A DNA stretch of 64,000 nt from Yamagishiella unicocca (lineage: Eukaryota; Chlorophyta; Chlorophyceae; Chlamydomonadales; Volvocaceae): NCBI GenBank assembly GCA_003116995.1, contig BDSL01000007.1, positions 1,612,001 to 1,676,000 on the forward strand. The letters run 5' to 3'. Made by a program: the position numbers and the translations under genes. Position 1 is the first letter of the stretch, and every line of letters begins with the position of its first letter. Under the pieces are notes generated by a model. It was given only the letters and a program-made list of their open reading frames with translations, was not told the DNA's origin and did not search any database. Positions 1 through 12,557 of the stretch are shown here, one piece after another.

Positions 1-2327
1 TCACTCCCTGTGGAACGGAGCAGACCGGCACCGACCCGCGTCACATCAGACGCGCGTTGGATTCCGTGCACGGCTCTGCCTACTAAAAGCAACACCATCT
101 CCAAATAGAAGGTATGCAAAAGACGCGCTATGCCTGTGGTTGAGTGAAAACAACACTGCTGCAAGAGCCCACGGTTACATGTGCGCGGCGTCACTCCGCA
201 GGATAGATGCCTGAACCCTGAGATCGCTGCCAAGGATGTATTGGAAAACTGTTCGCAATCCTAACTTGACTCGGGGCCTTCTGGCGCAGACTGCAGGAAC
301 CCCGTCGACGGTCTATGTGTCGCGAAGCCAGGCACGCTATGTATCTCCGTGGCTTACCTATTATATGTTGACGTCCTGCATACCCTCGCAGCTTCAGGCA
401 AGCATGTTCCCTAAGGCTACCCTCGCGTAAGCAGTAACGCTACCTCGAAAGCTGCAAAACATTCTTCAATAGGGTTGTGGCATACGTATGGCGTGTTCGG
501 TAGGTTATGCCGACGAGTTACACATAGCTTTTGACGCCCGCCATGGATATATGCTGTATCCGTACAAAAGTCCCACTTTTCTCTCTTTTTGAAGAGAGAA
601 AATGCCGGCCTGCGGTCATGTGTATATACGCAGCTGCTAAAAATTAGCCCGATCCTAATTGCGTATCATTGCGTCGGCTAGTATCTATTGTACGACGGTA
701 CATATGTTTTGTTGCTTCCTAGACTCCACAGCCTCGCGTCCCCTGTATTTGGCTGTCATGAGGGTCCGTTAGGAACAAAGGGATCAGTCCTCAACACAAG
801 CTGGGTTGCTGCTAGAGGCTGGTGGGGTCGTGTGGGGTGGCATGCATACCATTACTGTGGTAAGGAATTTACGTACCGAGCTCACACAGCGGCAGCCGGG
901 GGTTCGGAGTCGTGCCGCGCCGCTGGAGATAACGATTAATCGCGACATGCAGGGACCACACAGCATAGCACCCGGCATGCCTGCATGCGAGAGGGCAAGC
1001 GCACATGCAAACAGCCACTAGACCCCGGTCCCACCCCAGCTGTTGTACCTACCTAGGGAGATCAGGGGGCCGGCGGTGCCCGGAAGCGTCAAGTGACTGT
1101 CAGTCCAATGCTTTGGTGCAGATGACGCGGCTGTACGGCAGCACTCTCCTTGGTGCGCGGTGCCGCGGCAGCAAGTAAGCCTCAGCCTCAAGGGCGGGAT
1201 GCGGCCGTCGCATTGACTGGGTTTGAACTGCTGTGGTCGGGCGTGATGATGTCGGAGTGTCGAGACCGGCGGTTGACATTGCACCATCTGCCCTGGTACG
1301 CCCTGGGAACGCGCTCTCATGGATGACGGTGTGGATGCCAACAGCACCCAACCATCGTGTGGCTAAGTTGGGAGCTGAGGCCTAGAAGGCATCAGCAGCA
1401 GTCCATCGCCCACCTTGCGTCCACCTAGCTGCTCCCTCTTAAGCATGGCAATCCTCGCGGGGCTGTCAATGAATCTCACGTTACGGGCAGCCTCTCTCAC
1501 AACCGTTACAGCTGCCGCTGCCATTGGCGCCCCAGAATCCTTTTCGGATTGCAGCTACAGCAAGATATCCGCAAGCATCAGCCACTCCATCCACAGCAAC
1601 TGCCTCCGCAGCAATCGCGGCCATGCCAATGATGGCGACAAGAAATGGTTTCCAACGGGGCGCTGTGATTCAGCGCTAGCTACCCACGTCCCCAGCATTG
1701 AACACCGCAGATTCACGCCCGAGCGTGGGAAAAAACACGAGCCTCTTCAGTGTCATCGACGTCGATATTCCGCGCAGTTTTCACTGCTTCAGGGACCCGG
1801 TGGGACCGCGCTGCGCCCAGCGCGTAAGTTCCAACAAGATAAACTGTCGTTATAACAGTTGTGCGCATCTTAAGTGTGACAATTCAGATGTGGAAAGCAT
1901 ACGGTGTAAGCACCCCCTGTCCGTGCCAACCCTGCGCCGGCTGCTCCACACGCCCATCCATAACTCAGTCGCACGAGCAATCCCGCGCACAACACCACAC
2001 TCCCACCACACGCCGCGCGCGAGATGTAGGTTTCAATACATTTGTTCTCATCCATCCAGATAGTGCCATCAGCATTTTGTTCGTTTCAAATCGCAGATGT
2101 CATGAAGCGTCAAAGTCCTGAAGGCGTACGGCATCACATCAAGCCACGCCATTCTCCGAGCATCACGAACGAGTCATGCTTTCCGTATGCCCTCTTAGTT
2201 TTTCACGTTTATGGATGCACCCGCATACCAGCCTCCGAAACCGCTGCTGCCATCCGCCAGCCATCGCAGTGCCATATCGGTCCCAAAAAAACATAGTCAC
2301 AGGCGTACGCCAGTAATAGCGTGCCTC
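1..2327. other. Intergenic / no gene recognised
   Basis: No open frame here has recognisable domains, family motifs or a plausible spliced continuation. The short frames present (up to about 150 codons) overlap on both strands and look like chance frames. Base composition is less GC-rich than in the genes. The right end should hold the 3' untranslated region of the minus-strand membrane-protein gene that stops at 2328. Confidence 0.5.
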
Positions 2328-5300
2328 TCAAAAAAATCCCTTCCTTGGCGGCGGCGGCCGCAGATCGGCCTCCAACTCATCATCCAGATCCTCAAGCGCA
2401 TCGCCGCCGCTCCGATGCGCACCGCCACCAGCAGCAGCCTGCTGCGCTGCCGCTCGCTCAGCGGCGACGAAGGAAGGCTCGCCGCCCAGCAGCGAGTCCA
2501 CGTCGTCGTCGTCATCGCGCTTGCGCTGCACGGGAGCCAGCTTGCGTGGACCGGGCAGGGGCGCCAGCGGGGCCAGGCCGCCAGCCGCTCGCGGCGGCGG
2601 CAACGGTTCAGCGCCGGCGCCAGCAGCAGGGGCTCCCAGAGGTCTCAGCGCGCCTAGTCGCGGCGGCGGCAGCGGCGGCGGCAGCGCTCCTGCCGCTGGC
2701 GATGCGCCCCAGGGGGAGTCCGCGGCGGGCCCGGGTTTCGCAGCCGCCAGTGGAGGCTCGTCATCATCCCCGCCCCATGGGTCATCCGCGCGGCCAGCCA
2801 TTAGCTGAGGCTCGGGCTCGGGCTGCTGTGATGGGAGCTTTCGAAGCGGCTGTAGGGGCTGCAGCGGCTGCGGCCGGCGCTGTGAGTCTAGGTCCTCATC
2901 CTGCAGTGACAGGCAGGAGGAGGAAGGAGGAGGAGGAGGAGGAGGAAGAGGGAATTCTGAAATGTAAGGTGTATGTTTTAAAAATGCTGAGCTGAGCCGC
3001 GAAGGTGTATGTTTTATATATGCGAAGGTGTATGTGTGTGGGGGGCAGATACCAGTGTCGTGGGACGTGCGGCAAAGCGTGCGGGTGGCGAAGTGTTAGG
3101 TAAGCCGACATACAGATTCGCATCCAACATCGTGTCATTAGCGCTGGCGAAGGACACGCCCAGCTGCACTCGACGCAGAAGAGCACCGCGGTGCAGCCAT
3201 GGCGACCCTCCCGCGCCAACGGTAACGGCAACAGACAACGGTCACAACCGAACAACTACCATTCGGTGTTGAGCCCGCGCGCTACCGAGGCAACCAGTGG
3301 CATCAACACAGACGCTGTGGCCCCACACACAGCTGCCACAACACCGACCCTGGTCGTGGGTGTGCCATTACAGAGCAGCGGGTCGCACCTGAAGCTCAGG
3401 CGGCCAGGTTCCAGCCCCGGCGAAATCGGCGGGGTCGCTATCGGGGCCTGGGAAGGGTTGTGGAGGCCCCGACGGTCTGCTGGGGGCGGGACCAGACAGG
3501 GGCTCCAGGCGGAGCGGCTGGCGCCCAAACGGCGCGGAACTCTGCCGTTGCAGCGGTTGGAGTGGTTGCAGGGGTTGCAGCGGTTGCAGCGGTTGCAGCC
3601 CGCGTGGATGGAGCGTCGGCGGCGGCAAGTCGTCATCTGCCAGGGGGTCGAAGGCTTGCTGCGACGGCGCCGGCGGCTGCAGGGGCTGCTGGTGCAGCTG
3701 CCGCATCATATCTTCCTGCTCCACGTCAGCCCCCAGGAGCCGCGGTGCCCCCGCCGCAGCTTGATGCGATGGTGCGTGAGGCGGCGGCATGAAATCACCC
3801 TGCGGCGAAGAGGGGGCCGAGTCCTGGAATGACATGGCCCTCTGAGGCTGCTGTGGCGGGCGCACGTAAGGCCCTTCTCCCGTAGGCGATGCAGTACCGT
3901 ACGGCTGCTGGCCGTACCCAGGGTACGGCTCGTCGGCCTGTACCGGCCCCTGCCCCACGACCTCTGATCTAGAAGCCTGGAACTGCGGCTGCATCATCGG
4001 CGGGGGGCCGTGATGCTGCGGGTACTGCATCGGGGGCTGCATTCCGGGATTCTGCATGTTGCCGGGCATCATGTTATGTGCGCTTTGTGGATGCTGCGGA
4101 TACTGCATCGGAGGCTGCATCGGGCTGCCTGGATGCCACTCCGATCCCATCCCATGAGGGCTCGGCTGCTGCTGCTGCTGCTGGTACGGCGCCATGAGCA
4201 TGTGCGAGCTGCCTCCCTGGAGCTGCTGCTGCTGCTGGTACGGCGCAAAGCCGTCCATCGGCCCCTGATTGGGCCACGGATACCCGCCTGGACCCTGGTG
4301 CGGCTGCTGCGGACTATACGGCGGACCGTACGACGGACCGTACGGCGGTTGCGGTTGCATCCCGCCCGGAGAACCCGGCGGTGGCATCGCACTTCGGTTT
4401 ATGCCCTCAGCCTGCAGCTCCTGAGGGGGCCCCTGGGGGCCGGTGGCGGCGGCGGCGGCTGCCGCCGCGGGCTTCCTGCCCAGTGTTCTGAGGCGGGCGA
4501 AGAAGCCCTTGGGAGCAGCGTCCGGAGCCGAGGACGGGGACGGGGGGGCAGAGGCGGGGTATGCCTGCGGGTATGCTGCGCCCGCTCCTGCCGCTGCCAG
4601 CCCGGCGACTTGCGGTCCCGGCGCAGGCGCAGGAGCACGTGTGGCTGGCGCTGGCGACGGGGCCGGCTCCGGTGCAGGAGCTGGGTCCGGCGGAGGCGGA
4701 GGCGGAGGCGGAGGCGGAGCCGCCCGCGCTTTTGGCTCCGGAACCGCTTCTGGCTCGGACGCGGCCATAGGTACGGTGCCGGGCAGAGGTGGTGGCATCG
4801 TCGTTTGCGGCTTGTCGTCCGGGACGTACAGGTTGGGGTCCTCCAGGCCCCGAGGCTGCGGCACCCGTCGCGAGGGCACGAGTTGCTTCAAGCTCTTTCT
4901 TTGACGAATCAGATGGTCCAGTGCTCGTATTCGAATGCACACCGCAATTCGCGAAATCCTCAGCCAAATGTCTCATCCGCAGCCGCGGCCCCAGGCGCCT
5001 GCTGGAGCCCTCCTAAACCCTAAACACTATATCTCCGAACCAGATTTTCTGATGAGCAGCACACACGGGCCAGCCACGCAGCCAGGATTCACACGTCCTT
5101 TTCGCACCGCACTTGACCCTGGGGCGTACCATGAGCATATCCGAATAGGCCTTGAGCACCGCCGCCGGAGGCTCTCTCGACAACTCCTGGTGCAGCGACG
5201 GGTTGACGGAGGACTTGCTCCTCCCCGCCGTCGACCCATCCTTGTGCGCAATCTGCGGTGAGACCTTGCGGCTGTCGCTTCCGCGCCGGAAGCAGCACCG

Positions 5301-6351
5301 CCACATGCAGATGAGCAGCGCACATCCTGCTATCAGCGACAGCACTCCCGCGAGCACGATAAGGAGTATCTGCCACCAGGTGATGCTGCTGATGCCGCCA
5401 GAGGGAGCTGGAGCAACGAGGGGGAGGGGCTCGGACAGACCTGCGCAGCGGGCGGCCGCGTAAACGGGTTTTAGGAGTTTAGGAGTTTAGGGTTGAAGGT
5501 GCCGATGAACGGCGGCGGTGATGGTAGCGTGATGATGTTAGTGGTGGTGGTGGTGGTGACGGTCGTGACGGCGCAAAGTCAGCGACGCAGGGCGGCAAAA
5601 GTGTAAGCTTCAACCATCAGAGTCAGAACTGCACGTACCACCAGATACCCAACGCCCGTGACTGTGCATTGCTGGCCGCAGATAATGAGGACCTCGAGCA
5701 CCCTCCTCTGTGCCTTTGTGTGCTCAACTCTTCGCAAGCGAACGAATGTCTTCCCTTGCGTCGAAGCACGAGGGTTCCTCTCCACACACACACCGGGCCG
5801 CACGCCACATGGCACGCACCGTCTATGGAGACGTCACACCGGGTCGTTGCGTTTGCTGTGGCGCTGGCGTTTGGGGTCGCCAGCAGCACCAAGCAGAGCG
5901 CCTCCGTGTTAGTGTCAGGGCCCTCCCACTTCTGGGAGCAAGTAGTGACGGCGGAGCAGGACATTGAATTTGTGTACGCCTTTGCGGGCGGGCACCATAG
6001 CGCCGTCGCCAACCCATTAGGCTGCACTGCAGTCGAGCTGTTGACTAGCGGAGACGACCCACCATTCTGCGTCACCAACAGGTCGGACACAGAACAGTCG
6101 CGGAGGAGTGCCACGTAGGAAGTAATGGGCGAGGGTTCGGACCACACTCGGTACGTCATCGTATACAACCCACAGCCGTACACCACAGGAGTTGTGGTGA
6201 CAGATATGTAGGTATAATTAAAGGATGACGAATTTGCCCCCTTGCCGATGTTTAGTAGTGCCAGCGCCAAGATGACGGCACATGTGCGGAGCACAGTGAC
6301 TACGCAACGACCATGTCTGAAACATTGCTGTCGCAGCTGCAATCTGGCCAT
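2328..6351 (-). CDS. Single-pass membrane protein: N-glycosylated Cys-containing ectodomain, TM helix, long Pro/Gln-rich cytoplasmic tail
   Basis: No named family recognised. The start at 6351 (MARLQLRQQ...) is chosen because it opens a signal peptide (hydrophobic AVILALALLNIGKGA). The ectodomain has several Cys and N-glycosylation sequons (NSSSF, NYTY, NASATANATT). Exon 1 ends near 5822 at a GTGCGT donor, phase 1. Exon 2 starts at about 5448 after GCGCAG and continues in phase into a strong TM helix (WWQILLIVLAGVLSLIAGC) followed by basic residues, so the tail is cytosolic. A third exon, about 4990-3389, is rich in Pro, Gln and Gly (PYQQQQQQPSPHG, LQPLQPLQ repeats). It joins in phase 0 (PPELQ|DEDLDS) to a last exon 2900-2328 ending PPPPRKGFF. 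The exon 2/exon 3 junction and the frame of the first 150 bases of exon 3 are unresolved. Architecture suggests a cell-surface or matrix-facing receptor-like protein, which is inference. It diverges from the isochorismatase gene. Confidence 0.6.
5457..5497 (-). repeat. Telomere-like CCCTAAA/CCTAAAA tract in intron 1
   Basis: On the sense (minus) strand, degenerate CCCTAAA and CCTAAAA units lie directly upstream of the acceptor of exon 2 of the membrane-protein gene. A second short tract (two units, opposite orientation) lies at 5014-5030 near the next acceptor. Confidence 0.5.
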
Positions 6352-6878
6352 CTTTATGCAGTTGAGCGACTGGCAGCTGCTGTTATGACAGCGGTGGAAC
6401 CGTTTAGCGCTGCATGGTTGGCGGTTTCCAGGGAAGTTTGCACCGCACGGGGGTTGGCGAGCCTTGCGCCAAGGGGAGTGGCGTCGTCGTCTCAATGAAG
6501 AACCCCGTGTGTGATTGCCGTCGGTAACGACATCCTCAGCTTCCGCCAACGCCGCAGGCTCCTATGCCGGTCCGACAACCGGCCGACCATGCTCAGACCG
6601 TGTTCTGTAATGCCTTATGGCAATCGATCGGATATTGCCCCTACGTCGAGGGTTCTTGGCTTTAGGATGCGGAGAAGTTGACTGGACAAACAAGCCGAAT
6701 GAGATTGTCGGTATATTGAGATGTATACAACACTTGCAATATGCATCGGCATCGTAATGATGCCTCTTGTTTTGCCGTTTCCGGCTGAAGTTCCGCCGTA
6801 CATGCATTCCTAAACGGGTCGCAATCCCGCAAACCGTATTCCACGCAAACAAGGCGCATGAAATTCACGTGAATAAAT
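6352..6878. promoter_or_regulatory. Divergent intergenic region (membrane protein / isochorismatase)
   Basis: This 527-base stretch separates two ATGs facing away from each other and must hold both promoters and 5' untranslated regions. No convincing TATA box or named motif was recognised. The region is relatively AT-rich near 6680-6780 compared with the flanking genes. Confidence 0.4.
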
Positions 6879-8410
6879 ATGGCGTTTTATGCGCCACAGT
6901 CACACCTGCGAGAGGAGTCTATTTCTAGTCCTGGCGAGGCCTGCGTACTGTTCATCGACACGCAGAACTACAATTGTCACCGAAATGGAGCCATTTACAA
7001 ATCAGCCGAGGAAAAACCTGGGCGTGCCGAGGTGTGCATGCATGGAAGGGCCGTTCGGGGTAAAGGCCGAGGTGTGAGGGAGCCAGGAGGGAGTAGCCTA
7101 CATGTCTGGAAGCAGCAAGGGCATGCGGGAAATCTCGCCTTATCCCAGGGGAGCGCCCTCTACCCCTACCTCTCCCGCCTCGGCGCCAGGGGCTCCTCCT
7201 CTGTGCTGACGTGTATGCACGACGGCGCTTCGCAGGACGCCGGCGTGTCGTACTTCTTCTCCCGCCTGGAGTCCGTCTGCAAACCCGCGTGGGCGAGCCT
7301 GCAGACATTGTGCCGTACATCCGGCGTGGAGGTGCTGTACACCGTCATCCAGTCGATGACCAAGGACGGCCGGGACCGGTCGCGGGATTACGTCATAAGC
7401 GGCTTCCACGTCCCCCCAGGCAGCTGGGACGCCCGGGTGGGCCTGCCGGACGAAACAGTCGTGGGGCGTGTGCCGTACAACCATGTACGGCGTGGTACGG
7501 CCTACCCGCCCACTGGCACAGCCCGCTCGGCCCGCCTTTCTCGTTGACGAGGAGCCCTCCACTCGTGCAATACACTCCACTCGTGTCGCAACCCCGACCG
7601 AAATCCCAAGTCCCCACATCCTGATCATCCTGATCAGCCACGTACGACACAAGTAAATGGACTTTTTCGGACTCTTTCCTATAAAACCCTAAAACCCCGA
7701 ACCCTAACCCACACCTGCCACAGGTCATCGATGAGCTGCGCCCCGGACCCGACGAGCTGGTCCTGCCCAAGACCAGCAGCTCCGTCTTCAACTCCACCAA
7801 CATCGACTTCAGTAAGCCTCTAGGAGGCGATGACATGGGGACGCGGCCGCGCCGGCGATTGGATTGCAGAAAGGGGGGCGTGGGGTCGCCTGCCCACGTC
7901 AGCAGCAATCACGTAACACGCGGCTGGGGCATGGCAGGGAGAGGGCACGAGGGGTGGCGCAGGATCCGGGCCCTTAGGGTTTGCTTCGTCTCCCTTCGCA
8001 TCGCGCCTCCATCCGCACAACACCCGGCGCTTCCCTCGCTCCCCCTCGGCCCGCTTTCCCTGGCCAAACCCGGCTCGTCCCCCACTCCGCCCTTCCGCTC
8101 CCTCCCTGGAGTCCTGCGCTCCATGGGCAAGCGCCACGTTATCCTGGCGGGCTGCGTCACTGACCAGTGCGTGGCGCACGCACTGATGGACGCCTGCGAC
8201 CTGGGCTACCTGGTAACGCTGGTTCCGGAGGCAACTGCTACCTACAGCCAGGAGCGGCAGGACGCCGCGCTGGCGGCCATCCGCGGCTACTGCCGAATGC
8301 GAACCGTGGAGCAGCTGGCGGGGGAGCTGCAGCAGCCGTTGACTGGGAGGAAGCGGCGGGCGGAAGGGGAGGGGGAGGGGACCGGGGAGGAGGAGCCGAA
8401 GGCGGAGTGA
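6879..8410 (+). CDS. Isochorismatase-family cysteine hydrolase
   Basis: Four exons fit in phase: 6879-7031, 7236-7436, 7724-7811 and 8112-8410, giving 246 residues. The alpha/beta hydrolase fold of the isochorismatase/nicotinamidase/RutB group is clear. ACVLFIDTQN carries the catalytic Asp, VLPKTSSSVFNSTNIDF the catalytic Lys, and LAGCVTDQCVAHALMDAC the nucleophilic Cys. FHVPPGSWDARV and SRDYVISGF fit the RutB/ureidoacrylate-hydrolase-like subgroup better than nicotinamidases, but the substrate cannot be named. The tail after residue about 225 is Lys/Glu/Gly-rich and probably disordered. Intron 2 has telomere-like CCCTAAA units just before its acceptor. The last intron's acceptor (CTGGAG|TC) is atypical but is the only one preserving NIDF-ILRSMG. 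Cytosolic by default, since no clear presequence is seen. Confidence 0.88.
7681..7712 (+). repeat. Telomere-like CCCTAAA(A) units upstream of a splice acceptor
   Basis: Three degenerate units (ACCCTAAAACCCC, ACCCTAACCC) lie 12-43 bases before exon 3 of the isochorismatase gene, in the C-rich orientation of the sense strand. Confidence 0.6.
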
Positions 8411-9953
8411 GGAGGTTGCGGGGGTGTGAGAGGGAAACCGGGGTTTTCGGCATGGGGAAAAAAGTAAACCGGCGGGCCCCGCGGGAATCTGGGGGTGTTC
8501 TGCGCCGTACACACTGATGCGCGATGTGCCTAATGAGGCAACGTGTGATCCCGAGCGCAGTCGGGGGATAACATTGTTTGGAGTGATGGTGGGTGGGTGT
8601 GGGCTTGTTGCGAAGGGGGATATCTGGCGCCACCAAGCTGCGAGGGAGGCATGGTTCGGGCTAAGGAGGCGTGTCGGGGCGGGGATTCGAGGGAAACCCG
8701 TGGATGTCCGAAAAAAAAATCGTTCGGGGCGGGGAGGGTTGAACGCCGTACGCAGGGCTTTCATGCCACACCAGTGCAGTAGGTTGCGGGCTTTTGGGCT
8801 ACGTTGAAATGCACCCGGGCCGCCGTCTTAGCTTGGATCGGAATTGTGATGCCGGCCCTGGCCCCGGCCGAAGCCCCATAGGCGCATTTAGGGTCTGGGT
8901 CGCTGTCCTGGTTTACCGCAGAGGCGGGTTGTTGCTGTGCCTGCGGCGTCAGCTTACACGCAGGCGTGTGGCGTTGACAGCCACCCAGCAAGCCGCCGCA
9001 CGGCTGTCCTTCAACCTGGCTCTATCCTTACTGTGGGCGGCAGCAGCCCGTATCGTATATGCCGCGCGCCTCACCTCAATCCTTCCCCGTCAGGGCCGTT
9101 GTGCGTTGTGCGCTTTGAACACACGCGGGCCACTCACCGCGCACTATCATCAACACACATGCGAAGCAAATCCTGGGCGACGCCCGCCGCCAGCGCCTCG
9201 CAACCAGGCGCCGTCCCCAGGGCGCCCTCGGTCCCACACGCCCTCAGCCTCGCACCTCAAGCCGCGAAGGTAGTGGGTGGTATGCAGCGAAGGCTGCACC
9301 ACTCCCACCCACACCTCATCCTCCGCCTAGCGGGTGCGACCGACAGCTGCGGCAGTTTGTCCAGCCGCTGACCTTTTTAGAGATTACGTTCGGCAATTGG
9401 GTCAGTTCGGAAAATTTTCGCAACCACGTGCATGATCTTTCCATGTTTTTTTTTAGTATCGACCGACCCATCAAACTACCTACTTCTGCGGCTCTTAATT
9501 AATACCTCCGACTCTCCGCCATGCCACTCGTCCATCTCAATGCGATTTCCATGGAATGTTGATTCTGTTGATTTCAGCGCGTGCGACGACGCAACCCTGA
9601 CCCGACCCTGCGCCGTGTTCCAGCCCCGTTGCGTCTCGTCCACCGGGTCACGAGCACCGGGGCAGCACGGCGGCCTTAGCCCCACCCACCTGCTCACCCA
9701 CTGCCCGCACCGAAGCCCGCACAGAGCCCCTGACGCATCAAGCTCGGCAAAGCAACGTATCCTGCGGCTTGGGCGACGACCTTTCGACCTACTGATATCC
9801 TTGAGCAAGCACCCCATCCCGACTCCGCTCCCATGACCCCTCAGCATATCCCCCACCGTTTCCAACCCCGCCATCCACCAAAAACCATCCCAACTCGATC
9901 CCCAGCTCCAATCCTGCTATCCCTGCATTGCGTGTACTGTGTCCCCCCAGTCG
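8411..9953. other. Convergent intergenic region
   Basis: This is the space between the isochorismatase stop and the stop of the minus-strand RING gene. It should contain both 3' untranslated regions. A fragment at 8689-8735 (TTCGAGGGAAACCCGTGGA, then A-rich) matches a dispersed element otherwise found in introns (see findings). No other gene was recognised; frames of 100-160 codons here lack any family signature. Confidence 0.45.
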
Positions 9954-11176
9954 TCATAGCAGGCCCAGCCACGACGCCAGCAGCACAAACGGCGACGCCA
10001 GCAGCATCACTCCGTAGATGAGGGCGTAGCGGTAGAAGGGCGGCACGAACCACAGGTGCTGGTGCACGTGCTGGAACATGGACGTCGGCGACGGCGCGGG
10101 GCAGCCGTCGGGAGGGGACTGACCCACCGCATACCACACGCCGCACGCCGTACAGATGTTTGCATCGCCGAGCTGCTTGAGGCACTCGAAGTGGTAGGAG
10201 TGCCCGCAGCTGCCCAAGTACACCATGGACCCCACGCGCAGCGGCAGGCAGCAGGCTGCGCAGCGGTCGCGGGCGCAGCTGCTGGTTCCGGAGCTGCTGG
10301 TTCCGGAGCTGCTGGCGGTCGCGGCTTTGGCCGCAGGCCCTGTGGCTGTGCCGGCTCCCTGGGGCGCATCCGGTGCGGGCGGAGCCACCGGAGGAGCCGC
10401 CACGAGGTCCTGCAGGAGCTCGGGTGTGAGCGTCTCCAAGCCCATGCCGTAGGTCTGCTCGTCCGTGAGGCTGCAGTACACTACCCGGTACCACCTGCCG
10501 ATGAGGGAGGGGCGTCGGGGCGTGGTGGTGGCGTGGACGTGCCGCGCGGTCGGAGGGCGGGCCGCACGGACCCTGATTGTGGTGAGGACCTGGTGATGGT
10601 GGTGGTGGTGCACCGGCAGCAGGCGCCTAATGACAGGCGGTCGGCACCGAACACTAGAGCGCAGCGACACGTTCCTCGGTCGCGGACCGCTGGGTGGTGT
10701 GGCGCGCGGGGGGAAGCTTGTTCGCTTGGTGGCCGTGGATGACTAAGGGGGAAAGCGTAGTTGCAAGAGGTTCTGCTCGCCCCCCACGCCTGCGGATGCC
10801 CAACTACAGCACTCCTGCCCCTTGCGGACCGCTCTCACCCGTATCCAGTTCGCGTGTTGTGGTGCTGGACCATGTGGGCCTCGTCGTACTGCTTACACCA
10901 CCCGAAGGAACCGTCTGGCAGCGTCACCGCCAGCCACGATGAACCAGCGTGCGACACCGGCTGTGCCAGGATTGTTTGGCCGTCATGGTACGCACCCAAT
11001 AGGTCCGCTCGCTTGTTCGGAGCTGCCCGGCAATTCCATTTGCGAGAGCCAACCGAGTACAAAAGGCGGAAAGGCAATAACTGGTCAGAGGAGCTTGGCT
11101 GGCCGGGGCCTGCGTCGCCAGCCTGATGGCCTGCGCTCGTAGACGTATGCGCAGCATCGGGCGGTCGGTTCTCCAT
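9954..11176 (-). CDS. RING-type membrane protein with N-terminal SH3b-like domain (probable E3 ubiquitin ligase)
   Basis: Two exons join in phase 2: 11176-10839 and 10494-9954 (292 residues). The ATG at 11176 is the first in-frame Met of exon 1. Exon 1 has an SH3b-like segment (SRKWNCRAAPNK, DLLGAYHDGQTIL, WLAVTLPDGSFGWCKQYD). Exon 2 has a RING of the C-C-C-H-H-C-C-C kind: CAAC, then SCGHSYHFEC, then CTAC, preceded by an Ala/Ser/Pro-rich linker. The C-terminus is a hydrophobic helix (YALIYGVMLLASPFVLLAS), suggesting tail anchoring. RING proteins of this size usually act as E3 ligases, and the membrane anchor suggests ER or endomembrane substrates; both points are inference. The SH3b + RING + tail-anchor order is unusual. 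The junction is supported by phase only. Confidence 0.75.
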
Positions 11177-12557
11177 CTCAACCGATGGGCTGGAATAGGC
11201 GCTACGAGCTGATGGCAAGCCCCAGTTGCGCTATATGCGTCTTATATTTGATATCAACAAGACCCCTTTGGTCCAAAGAGGAACAAGGACAGCGAAGTTA
11301 CTCAAGGAAACTTGGCGCATACAGTGGCATGAACGTCTTGTGAAAGGCTATCCAGTAGAAAACGTAAACTGCTATGTATCGCTTCTATAACGCACTAATC
11401 CAAATGGTTCATGCGTTCGCATCTGCCGTACGGTCCAGAGCTGTCCTGCACCCCATTCCACCGGACCAATCCGGCCCATTCATCAGAGCAAAAGCACGGT
11501 AGGAGAAGTGCTGGAATGGAAATGTCCGTTGTGCTAGGCGTTGAGACCAGTTGAAAGCGGACAGCCGACGACGGGCTTGGACGGGCCTGTACGGGCCGCC
11601 GGTAGCTCAGGTAGCTCTGCTACGCAAGGGGATCCTGACTACCGTAACCCCAAGACACAAGTTCCAATACGCGAGACCTAGCCTGCATGCGTGATTTGAA
11701 GGGACCTATACTGCACCGTACAGCAGGCAGCGAGCCGGCACGGACAGTTGGGGCTCCGCAGGGCTCCGCAAGGCGCGGCCATGGATGGATGCCCGCAAGT
11801 CCTTACTAAGTCCAGTAAAGTATACACGGGGAATCACCGCCCATAAAACGCTTGCCCGCCTTTCCATCCAAGCCAAGCCATCACTGCACGACCTGCCGAG
11901 CCCCATCGCACCTGTGTACCAACTACCTCAACATTCCTGCAGCCAACCAGGGCCAACGAGCGCATCGGGATTCACATACCGGTAGCGCACATGTCTACCT
12001 AATTAATAAAAGACACATGCAGTATATACATGTCTACGGAATGTCACCAGCTCGTGGCGTTCATGACACCTGCACATAGTGGTTTTCTTAAATAATAGCG
12101 ACAAAGATCCTAAGATGCTCACACAGTAACGTCACCGGCAGTTGCGATCGCAACGGACCGCCGCGCTGCCGCTCACCGATTCCAGCATCAGTCAGATATT
12201 CGTAAGTGCCAACAGACAGACGCCAGTGCCAAAGCACGTGTTTTAATAACAGTCAGTTCGCCAAGGGTCCACTCCTTGCAGCGCACCCGCGTCGGGCCAC
12301 CACACATCCATGATACGCGCTGGCGGAAATCCTCTCTCCACTCAAGGATCCATCTCTCAGCCGGCTGGCGCCCGGCCTCCTCGCCAGCACACGTGCCTGC
12401 CTGCGTGCCTATCCGCCAACCTACCGTGCGACCTGCCTGCCTGCCTGTCCCGCCAGTACTGTGGCCTGAAACGTGGTTGTCACTCAACCCCCCTATCGCA
12501 GATTTGCGGATTCTCTTATATCACACCCCCCCATCTGCAGCAGCCGGCCTCCACAAA
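11177..12557. other. Intergenic region, no gene recognised
   Basis: It lies between the start of the RING gene and the stop of the C2-domain gene and should hold the RING promoter and the C2 3' untranslated region. A tRNA-like patch near 11598-11680 (GGTAGCTCAGGTAGC...) lacks a proper T-arm and was not called. Nothing else was recognised. Confidence 0.4.

Noticed and set aside
4010..5023. Plus-strand Arg/Leu-rich frame of 337 codons
   Set aside because: It is the antisense shadow of the Pro/Gln-rich exon of the membrane-protein gene.
11598..11680. tRNA-like start GGTAGCTCAGGTAGC
   Set aside because: The T-arm (AAGTTCCAATAC) does not pair and no acceptor stem closes.
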